Shown here piece after piece: positions 6,436 through 12,853 of a stretch of 17,760 nt of DNA (positions within the stretch are counted from its first letter, which is position 1; each line of letters starts with the position of its first letter). Source of the stretch: Alphaproteobacteria bacterium. GTDB taxonomy: Bacteria; Pseudomonadota; Alphaproteobacteria; SMXP01. The stretch is from assembly GCA_021774995.1 (NCBI GenBank), contig JAJFIM010000025.1, positions 1 to 17,760 on the forward strand. The letters are read 5' to 3'. A program made the position numbers and the translations under genes. The notes below the pieces were generated by a model. That model did no database searches, was not told the DNA's origin, and was given only the letters and a program-made list of their open reading frames with translations.

Positions 6436-7373
6436 GCGTTGCGATTCAAATGGACCCCATTGACGCTGTGGATATAGACGGCGACAGCACCTTTGCATTG
6501 GCGCTTGAAGCCCAGGCCCGCGGCCATGATCTGTTGTATTATGTGCCGCGGCATTTGAGCCTCAAGAACGGCAAGGTGATCGCAAAAGCGCAAAGCTTGA
6601 GCGTGCAGCGCAAGCGCGGCGATCATTTTTCTCTCGGGACCCCTGCGCCGCTTGATTTGAGGCGCATGGACGTTGTGCTGATGCGTCAGGACCCGCCATT
6701 CGATATGAGCTATATCACGGCCACCCATTTGTTGGAGCGCATCCACCCTCAAACTCTGGTGGTCAATGATCCGGCCCATGTGCGCAACGCGCCGGAAAAG
6801 CTGTTTGTCACAGAGTTTGACGGCGTGATGCCGCCGACCTTGATCTCCAGCGACGAAGACGAGATCCGCGCCTTTCGCGCCGAGCACGATGACCTCATCC
6901 TGAAACCGCTCTATGGCAATGGCGGGGCGGGCGTCTTTCGGTTGCGCCCGGGCGATGAAAATCTCGCCTCTTTGCTGGAAATGTTCACCCAGTTCTACCG
7001 CGAGCCGGTGGTGGCGCAAGCCTATGTGCCCGCCGTGCGCCAGGGCGACAAACGCATTATTCTGGTGGACGGCTTGGCGGTCGGCGCCATTAACCGGGTG
7101 CCGGCGGCGGGCGAATCGCGCTCCAACATGCATGTCGGCGGCCGGCCGGAACAAGCCGTTCTCAGCCCCCGCGAGCAGGAGATTTGCGCTCAAATTGGCC
7201 CCGAGCTGAAAAAGCGCGGGCTGATTTTTGTCGGCATTGACGTCATCGGCGACTATCTCACCGAGATCAACGTCACCTCGCCCACCGGAATCCAGGAAAT
7301 CGCGCGCTATGACGGCGTCAATATCGCCGGGCTCATTTGGGACGCCATCGAGACGCGGATCGCGGCGCGATAA
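6426..7373 (+). CDS. gshB: Glutathione synthetase
   Basis: GshB joins gamma-glutamylcysteine and glycine with ATP to make glutathione, the second step of the pathway, in the cytoplasm. The 315-residue product is the family's usual length. It shows the N-terminal SVAIQMDPID segment, LMRQDPPFDMSY at 85-96, VVNDPAHVRNAPEKLF at 112-127, the ATP-grasp glycine-rich loop KPLYGNGGAGVF at 160-171, and the metal/substrate-binding INVTSPTG at 281-288. AGGTGA precedes the ATG by about 8 nt. Because a strong terminator lies at 6259-6295, gshB must be transcribed from a promoter between 6296 and 6425, a stretch mostly occupied by repeat copy A; the repeat would then be near or inside the gshB leader. comM follows after 85 nt. 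gshA is not in the window. Confidence 0.97.
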   Translation: MALSVAIQMDPIDAVDIDGDSTFALALEAQARGHDLLYYVPRHLSLKNGKVIAKAQSLSVQRKRGDHFSLGTPAPLDLRRMDVVLMRQDPPFDMSYITATHLLERIHPQTLVVNDPAHVRNAPEKLFVTEFDGVMPPTLISSDEDEIRAFRAEHDDLILKPLYGNGGAGVFRLRPGDENLASLLEMFTQFYREPVVAQAYVPAVRQGDKRIILVDGLAVGAINRVPAAGESRSNMHVGGRPEQAVLSPREQEICAQIGPELKKRGLIFVGIDVIGDYLTEINVTSPTGIQEIARYDGVNIAGLIWDAIETRIAAR

Positions 7374-7458
7374 GCCTGGTTTGTTCTCATAATGTTCTTG
7401 CGTACTCAACCGGAACGCGATAGCCTCGCCTTATGGTTAAGCATGAAAGGGAACATCC

Positions 7459-9069
7459 ATGCACGCCCACGTCTATACAATCGCGTTTGAGGGCGTCGAA
7501 GCCCGGGAAGTTGACGTGCAAGTCCACATGGCCAGCGGCATGCCGTGCTTTTCCATTGTCGGGCTGGGGGACAAGGCGGTGGCGGAAAGCCGCGACCGGG
7601 TCCGCGCGGCGCTCTCGGCTATCGGGCTGGCTTTGCCGCCCAAACGCATCACCGTGAATCTGGCGCCCGCCCACCTGCCCAAAGAGGGCAGTCATTACGA
7701 TCTGCCTATTGCCCTTGGTCTTCTGGTTGCGCTGGGCGCCCTGCCCGGCGACAGTCTCAGCCGCTATACGGCGATGGGCGAGTTGTCGCTTGACGGCGCC
7801 GTCGCCCATGTCGCCGGGGCGTTGCCCGCTGCGATGGCGGCCCACGGCGCTGATCGCGGTCTCATTTGCCCCGCCTCTTGCGGCGCGGAGGCCGCCTGGT
7901 CGGCCAATCCGGATATTCTGGCGCCGCGCAGCCTCATCGCGCTGGTTAATCATTTTAAGGGCGCTCAAGTCCTGAGCCCCCCCAAACCGGGGGCCGCTCT
8001 GGCGCGGCGCGATGTCGCCGACCTGAAAGACATCAAAGGCCAGGAAAGCGCCAAGCGGGCTTTGGAAGTGGTGGCCGCGGGGGGCCATAACCTGTTGATG
8101 GTGGGACCGCCGGGGGCTGGTAAATCCATGCTGGCTCAGCGTCTGCCGGGGATCTTGCCCGCGTTAAGCGTCGAAGAAATGCTGGAAGTCAGCATGGTGC
8201 AGTCCGTCGCCGGGCTCCTTGAGCAGGGCGCTATTGCCCAAGACCGGCCCTACCGGGCGCCGCATCATTCCGCCAGCATGGCGGCGCTGGTGGGGGGCGG
8301 TTTGCGGGTGAAGCCGGGCGAAGCGTCGCTGGCGCATCTGGGCGTGTTGTTTCTCGACGAATTGCCGGAATTCTCACGCGGCGTTTTGGATTCTTTGCGC
8401 CAGCCATTGGAGACCGGCGAAGCGGTGATCGCGCGCGCCAATGCGCATGTCACCTATCCCGCCCGCATTCAACTGATCGCGGCGATGAACCCCTGTCGCT
8501 GCGGCTATGCGGGGGATCTGGGGCGGGCCTGCCGCCGGGGCGCCCATTGCGCGGCCGATTACCAAGCCAAAATTTCCGGGCCGTTGCTCGACCGTATTGA
8601 TATTCACATCGACGTGCCGCCGGTCACGATTGCAGATCTGGGCCTGCCGCCGGCGGCCGAGGGCAGCGCTGAGGTTGCCGCGCGGGTGGTCGCCGCGCGG
8701 GCTGTGCAAACCGGCCGCGCCAGCGACTGGGCCTTTTTTGTCGGCGCCGCCGCCGCCGGCGCGTCCAAGCCCCCGCGCACCAATGCCGAGGCCGATGGGG
8801 CGTGGCTTGAGCATATCGCCCAGCCTGATCCTGCGGGGCGGACGCTTTTGGGCGAGGCGGCGCAGGCCATGCGGCTGTCGGCCCGCGGCTATCACCGGGT
8901 TTTGCGCGTGGCGCGCACCCTGGCGGATCTGGAGGGCGCCGCTTCAGTGCGGCGCATGCACATCGCGGAAAGCCTGTCTTATCGCCGCCCTCTTTCCAGT
9001 GGTGCGGGCGGCGGCTTGGACGCCGCGGCGGGGGCGCCCCCCTTTGCGGAGCGCATGGCGGCGGGATAA
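7459..9069 (+). CDS. comM: ComM/YifB family AAA+ Mg-chelatase-like ATPase
   Basis: ComM family proteins are hexameric AAA+ helicases; in Vibrio cholerae ComM drives branch migration during natural transformation, but the gene is also widespread in bacteria not known to be competent. The 536-residue product has an N-terminal Lon-protease-like (ChlI) domain (about 1-170), Walker A GPPGAGKS at 216-223, Walker B VLFLDE at 296-301, MNPCRCGYAGD at 343-353 with further cysteines (C358, C364), and the ISGPLLDRID motif at 372-381. The C-terminal Mg-chelatase domain ends near SLSYRRP. AAGGGAA upstream of the ATG is a good ribosome binding site. It is slightly longer than the common 500-515 residues, owing to an Ala/Gly-rich stretch near 425-440 and a tail of about 25 residues after the conserved end. 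It follows gshB, a common alphaproteobacterial pairing. Confidence 0.95.
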   Translation: MHAHVYTIAFEGVEAREVDVQVHMASGMPCFSIVGLGDKAVAESRDRVRAALSAIGLALPPKRITVNLAPAHLPKEGSHYDLPIALGLLVALGALPGDSLSRYTAMGELSLDGAVAHVAGALPAAMAAHGADRGLICPASCGAEAAWSANPDILAPRSLIALVNHFKGAQVLSPPKPGAALARRDVADLKDIKGQESAKRALEVVAAGGHNLLMVGPPGAGKSMLAQRLPGILPALSVEEMLEVSMVQSVAGLLEQGAIAQDRPYRAPHHSASMAALVGGGLRVKPGEASLAHLGVLFLDELPEFSRGVLDSLRQPLETGEAVIARANAHVTYPARIQLIAAMNPCRCGYAGDLGRACRRGAHCAADYQAKISGPLLDRIDIHIDVPPVTIADLGLPPAAEGSAEVAARVVAARAVQTGRASDWAFFVGAAAAGASKPPRTNAEADGAWLEHIAQPDPAGRTLLGEAAQAMRLSARGYHRVLRVARTLADLEGAASVRRMHIAESLSYRRPLSSGAGGGLDAAAGAPPFAERMAAG

Positions 9070-9143
9070 CGCGCTGACGCGGCCTCTTTAATATACTTGT
9101 AAATCTTCCGTTGATTCGCTCCCGGAATATTTGTAGGTCGCGC

Positions 9144-9164
9144 GCGCTTACGGTGAATAAGCGC
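9144..9164. repeat. Inverted repeat upstream of the histidine kinase gene
   Basis: GCGCTTA (9144-9150) and TAAGCGC (9158-9164) form a perfect 7-bp inverted repeat with a 7-nt spacer in the comM-kinase gap. It has no following T-tract, so it could be an operator site or a hairpin in the kinase leader. Chance cannot be excluded. Confidence 0.4.
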
Positions 9165-9209
9165 CTAACGTAACCAGTCGTAATTTAATCAAATCTACAC
9201 GAGAGGCTT

Positions 9210-9235
9210 GCGTTCATTTTGTAAACGCTTTTTTT
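9210..9235 (+). terminator. Terminator-like hairpin with T-tract before the kinase gene
   Basis: GCGTT (9210-9214) can pair with AACGC (9224-9228) around a 9-nt loop, immediately followed by seven T residues (9229-9235). The stem is only 5 bp, so this is a weak intrinsic terminator candidate. It could end comM transcripts about 140 nt past the comM stop, or act as an attenuator in the kinase leader if the promoter lies upstream. Confidence 0.4.
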
Positions 9236-9295
9236 GGGATCTCCGGGCCACACTGTCCGCCGCATGCGCGAGAAATCCAAGCGCGTGAGGTAAAA

Positions 9296-11281
9296 GTGAG
9301 TTTTAGTAGAATGACTGAGTTTAGCCCAGGCAATGCAGCGCGAGATCTGATCGGCGCTTGTCCGGACCCTCTTGTGCAATTGGACGCCGATCAAAATGTT
9401 CTGTATGCGAATGACGCCTTCGCGCAAGCGTTTGGCGGCACGTCTTTAAGCTGGCGGGGACAGCGTTTTGTCATTGGAGGCACGCAGGCGTTCAGTCAAT
9501 TGGCGCCGGGCAAATGGGCGGAACTGGATTGCCGTTATGAACGCCCCGGCGGGCCGTGTTGGTATTCATGGCGGCTGGGCGTTCATGTCTCCTCTAGTGG
9601 AGACGCCACTTTTCTTGCGATTGGCCGCGATATCACTGGACGCAAAAGACTAGAGGAATCATTGCGGGAAAGCCGTCTGTGCGCCGAAGAAGCGGTAAAA
9701 GCCAAATCTCTCTTTCTTGCGACAATGAGCCACGAAATCCGTACGCCTATGAACGGAATCATTGGCATGGCGGGCCTTCTTCACGATACGGAATTAACGC
9801 CCGAGCAACATACATATTGCGACGCTGTTCATGCGTCGGGCACGATCCTCCTTGATCTGATCAATGATATTTTGGATTACTCCAAAATCGAGGCGGGGAA
9901 GCTTGAGCTTGAGGAAAGTGATTTCGATCTCACGATAACCGTGCAGCGAATTACTGAATTGCTGGCGCCGCGCGCTTATGACAAAGGCATTGAGATCGCC
10001 TCTGTGATCGAGCCTGAAACGCCCATTTTGCTCCATGGGGACGAGGCCCGGCTGCGCCAAATTATTCTCAATCTGGCGACGAATGCCGTGAAATTTACCG
10101 CGCGCGGCGGCGTGTTGATTCACGTTTCATCACGAGAACATGCGTCAAATGCGGAGCAAGTGACCTTGCGCATCGATGTGCAGGACACAGGGATTGGCAT
10201 TTCTGAGGAAATGCAGGACAAAGTTTTCGATGAATTTTCTCAAGCCGACCAATCCCCCTCAAGTCAATATGGCGGGACCGGTCTTGGGCTGGCCATCTGC
10301 AAAAAAATTATCGAGGCAATGGGAGGTGCGATTGGCGTGGACAGCGTCTGCGGCGAAGGGAGCGCTTTCTGGGTTGAGCTTGTCGTGGGTTTGCAGAAAA
10401 CGCAGCGTTCGCCGGCGCGGGCTGACAATCTGTTCGGATTGAAATTTCTTATCGTCTCTCCCTCGCCCATTGTGCGCCGTGCGGTGAACGCGTCATTGGC
10501 GGGGCCTGGCGCGGAAATCACCTGCGCGCGCACATATGACGAAGCTTTGCTGGCGCTGGAAGGCCATGGCGCCCACCCCTTCACGACGTTGATTTGCGAC
10601 AACGCTCTGCCGCAAGACGGGGCCGCCAGATTGATCGATTATGTCGGACGGGTGGACGCGGAAGTTCCGCTCAAATCGATTGTCTTATTGCCCCCGCAAG
10701 AGCGCAAACATCTCGATGATCTGCTGGATAAAGGGTTTGACGCTTATCTTATCAAGCCGCTTCGCCAGGGCTCGCTTTTGGCCCGCGTGCTGGCGGCGCA
10801 TGGGTTGGAGGTGGAAGCGCTGCCTTCGGCGCAAGACAGCGAAGCGGCCGAGCGAGAACGCGCGGCGTTGAGCGCTTGGCCGGGCGCCCGCCCCTTGCGG
10901 GTGTTGCTGGCGGAGGATAATCAGATCAACGTCATTCTCACCACGGCTTTGGTGCGTAAAGCGGGCCATCATATTGACGCGGTCGGCAGTGGCCGTGATG
11001 CGGTGGAGGCGTTGGACGGCGTCCCGTATGACGTTGTGTTGATGGATATGCGCATGCCGGAACTCGACGGGTTGGAGGCGACGCGGGCTATTCGCGCGCG
11101 CAGTGACGAGAAAAGCTCCGTGCCGATCATCGGCCTCACCGCCAACGCCATGGAAGAGGACCGGCGCCTCTGCCTGGACGCGGGCATGGATGATTTTCTC
11201 ACAAAGCCGGTGGAGGCGCTCGATCTGATGCGCGCCATGAACCGCTGGACAAACACAGCGCCCATCGCCAAGGTGTCGTAA
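9296..11281 (+). CDS. Hybrid sensor histidine kinase (PAS-HisKA-HATPase-REC-REC)
   Basis: The 661-residue protein has a PAS-like sensor domain (about 14-115, ending in the typical IGRDITGRKRLEE), a short coiled linker, and a HisKA domain with the phospho-accepting H146 in ATMSHEIRTPMNG. The HATPase domain has an N box (LNLATNAVKF, N259/N263), G1 DTGIG (297-301) and G2 GGTGLGLAI (326-334). Two receiver domains follow. REC2 (about 533-650) is canonical: E540/D541, D584, T615, K637. REC1 (about 382-500) keeps D435 and K487 but lacks the acidic pair (SP at 388-389) and the switch Thr/Ser. I see no transmembrane segment, so sensing is probably cytoplasmic. GTG 9296 is preferred because GAGG lies 5 nt upstream; ATG 9311 is the alternative. 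No cognate regulator is adjacent. The ampG-like gene starts 33 nt downstream and is probably co-transcribed. The signal is unknown. Confidence 0.93.
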   Translation: MSFSRMTEFSPGNAARDLIGACPDPLVQLDADQNVLYANDAFAQAFGGTSLSWRGQRFVIGGTQAFSQLAPGKWAELDCRYERPGGPCWYSWRLGVHVSSSGDATFLAIGRDITGRKRLEESLRESRLCAEEAVKAKSLFLATMSHEIRTPMNGIIGMAGLLHDTELTPEQHTYCDAVHASGTILLDLINDILDYSKIEAGKLELEESDFDLTITVQRITELLAPRAYDKGIEIASVIEPETPILLHGDEARLRQIILNLATNAVKFTARGGVLIHVSSREHASNAEQVTLRIDVQDTGIGISEEMQDKVFDEFSQADQSPSSQYGGTGLGLAICKKIIEAMGGAIGVDSVCGEGSAFWVELVVGLQKTQRSPARADNLFGLKFLIVSPSPIVRRAVNASLAGPGAEITCARTYDEALLALEGHGAHPFTTLICDNALPQDGAARLIDYVGRVDAEVPLKSIVLLPPQERKHLDDLLDKGFDAYLIKPLRQGSLLARVLAAHGLEVEALPSAQDSEAAERERAALSAWPGARPLRVLLAEDNQINVILTTALVRKAGHHIDAVGSGRDAVEALDGVPYDVVLMDMRMPELDGLEATRAIRARSDEKSSVPIIGLTANAMEEDRRLCLDAGMDDFLTKPVEALDLMRAMNRWTNTAPIAKVS

Positions 11282-11314
11282 ATCCAAGCGAACGCTTTGA
11301 AGGGGATCAATCGC

Positions 11315-12706
11315 GTGCCCGAACTCACCAAGCCCGGTCCGCAACGCAAAAGCTGGGCCGAGGCCTTTGACGCCTATAAACATCCGCGCGTGCTGGTGAT
11401 GCTGTTTTTAGGTTTTTCAGCCGGCCTACCTTTTTTGCTGTTGTTCTCAACTCTGTCGGTCTGGTTGCGCGAAGCGGACGTGACGCGCACCACAATCGGA
11501 TATTTTTCTTGGGTGGGCCTGACTTTTTCCATCAAAGTGTTATGGGCGCCCGTTGTGGACCGCATGCCCCTTCCGTTTCTTTCGCGCGCGCTTGGCCGCC
11601 GCAGGGGGTGGATGTGTCTGGCGCAAATCGGCATTGCCGCGGGCCTTGTTGGCGTTGCAATGAACGATCCGTCTACGAATCTTACATATATTGCCTTGTT
11701 CGCTTTGCTCATTGCTTTTTCATCGGCGACGCAAGATATTTCAATCGACGCCTATCGCATTGAAGCGGTGGAGCGGGATTTTCAAGGCGCCATGGCGGCG
11801 AGTTATATCTATGGCTACCGCATTGCGCTGCTTGTGGCGGGCGCAGGGGCGCTTTACATCGCTGATTATGTCTCCTGGCCCATGGCTTATTTGGCGATGG
11901 CTGCGCTGATGGGCGTGGGGGTCGTCACCGTGTTGGTGATTGACGAACCGGAGCGCCCACACGATGCGGCCGCGCAAGAGCGTGAGCGGCAATTGGCCGA
12001 ATCTTTGAGCGGCGCGTTGCATGTGCGGGGCAAGACTGAGCAAAGCCTGAACTGGTTTGCCAGCGCGGTGATCAGTCCTTTCACCGATTTTTTTGCGCGT
12101 ATGGGGCCGATAGGCTGGTCGATACTCCTGTTTATCGGGCTCTATCGCATTTCAGACATCACCATGGGGATTATGGCCAATCCGTTTTATATTGATCTCG
12201 GATTCACAAAATCCGAGATCGCCAGCATCGGCAAGGTCTTTGGGTTTTTTATGAGTTTGCTGGGCACGGCTGCGGGCGGGATGCTGGTCGCGCGCTATGG
12301 CATTATGCGGCCGCTTCTTTTGGGCGCGGTTCTGGTGGCCTCAACCAATCTGCTCTTTGCCGTATTGGCGCTTGTCGGTCCGGACCTGTCCTTTTTGGCC
12401 ATGACCATCAGCGCCGATAATTTCAGCGGCGGCCTGGCGGGCACGGTGTTCATCGCCTATTTATCCAGCCTCACCAACACCGCCTATACGGCCACGCAAT
12501 ACGCCCTTTTCAGTTCTCTTTTTACGTTTTCAGGAAAATTAATCGGTGGATTCTCCGGCGTCGTTGTTGATGCGGCGGGCTATATAAACTTTTTCATCTA
12601 TGCGGCGGCGCTGGGCCTGCCCGCCATCGCGCTCACATTGTTTTTGATGCGCTACGGCCCCAAAACGGTTTTCGCGGATGAATCAAATCAATCCGCGGAC
12701 GGTTAG
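11315..12706 (+). CDS. ampG: AmpG-family muropeptide MFS permease
   Basis: AmpG imports anhydro-muropeptides across the inner membrane for peptidoglycan recycling. The 463-residue product is strongly hydrophobic with about 12-14 membrane segments. It carries family features including LGFSAGLPFLLLFSTLSVWL, FSIKVLWAPVVDRMPLPF, the cytoplasmic GRRRGW loop, AFSSATQDISIDAYRIE and YTATQYALFSSL, all with close parallels in E. coli AmpG. The start is GTG 11315, with AGGGGA about 8 nt upstream; a TTG at 11297 in the same frame would lie ahead of that ribosome binding site. It follows the kinase by 33 nt. Its stop TAG (12704-12706) lies inside the terminal inverted repeat of repeat copy B. AmpG-type transporters vary in substrate, so transport of muropeptides is inferred from the family. 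Confidence 0.88.
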   Translation: MPELTKPGPQRKSWAEAFDAYKHPRVLVMLFLGFSAGLPFLLLFSTLSVWLREADVTRTTIGYFSWVGLTFSIKVLWAPVVDRMPLPFLSRALGRRRGWMCLAQIGIAAGLVGVAMNDPSTNLTYIALFALLIAFSSATQDISIDAYRIEAVERDFQGAMAASYIYGYRIALLVAGAGALYIADYVSWPMAYLAMAALMGVGVVTVLVIDEPERPHDAAAQERERQLAESLSGALHVRGKTEQSLNWFASAVISPFTDFFARMGPIGWSILLFIGLYRISDITMGIMANPFYIDLGFTKSEIASIGKVFGFFMSLLGTAAGGMLVARYGIMRPLLLGAVLVASTNLLFAVLALVGPDLSFLAMTISADNFSGGLAGTVFIAYLSSLTNTAYTATQYALFSSLFTFSGKLIGGFSGVVVDAAGYINFFIYAAALGLPAIALTLFLMRYGPKTVFADESNQSADG

Positions 12707-12719
12707 AGACGTTTCTGTT
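12703..12719 (+). repeat. Left terminal inverted repeat of copy B (ampG end)
   Basis: TTAGAGACGTTTCTGTT matches the reverse complement of 12837-12853 at 16 of 17 positions. The TAG stop codon of ampG is bases 2-4 of this repeat. Confidence 0.85.
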
Positions 12720-12836
12720 TTTAAGGGGATCACTTCAGGTTTTTTCGCTCACGCCAATGCGCGTAAAGCGCCCGGCTCCCCCGGGGGCGGCGCATGAGCG
12801 CCGGGCTGCGTTGCAGCCTAGAGTCGATCCTGTTCT

Positions 12837-12853
12837 AACAGAAACGACTCTAA
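12837..12853 (-). repeat. Right terminal inverted repeat of copy B (maeB end)
   Basis: Read on the minus strand this is TTAGAGTCGTTTCTGTT, differing from the left end only at one base (T for A at position 7). The TAG stop codon of maeB (12852-12850) is bases 2-4, the same position as the ampG stop in the other end. Confidence 0.85.

Larger units (their letters stand above)
12703..12853 (-). repeat. Structured palindromic repeat, copy B (between ampG and maeB)
   Basis: This 151-bp region fills the whole gap between the convergent ampG and maeB genes and is bounded by 17-bp inverted repeats (16/17 identical). Read on the minus strand it contains hairpin I (TAGAGTCG 12852-12845 with CGACTCTA 12826-12819, plus inner CTGTT/AACAG), hairpin II (GGCTGC-AAC-GCAGCC, 12818-12804) and hairpin III (GGCGC-TCAT-GCGCC, 12802-12789). 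Next comes a palindrome CCCCCGGGGG (12787-12778), enclosed by GCCCGGC/GCCGGGC arms (12806-12800 and 12776-12770). Hairpins I-III line up with copy A upstream of gshB; the palindromic GC-rich part is extra relative to copy A. No obvious target-site duplication flanks it (GACGG left, TCGCC right). No T-tailed terminator was seen for either gene, so the element may also serve as a transcript 3' end. Confidence 0.78.

Noticed and set aside
6432..7409. 325-codon open frame on the minus strand opposite gshB
   Set aside because: It mirrors a clearly real gshB in GC-rich DNA, has no recognisable domain, and is rich in His/Arg/Gly as expected for an antisense shadow.
12738..12750. T-run (12740-12745) after ampG as an intrinsic terminator
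   Set aside because: No stable stem immediately precedes the six T residues on the plus strand.
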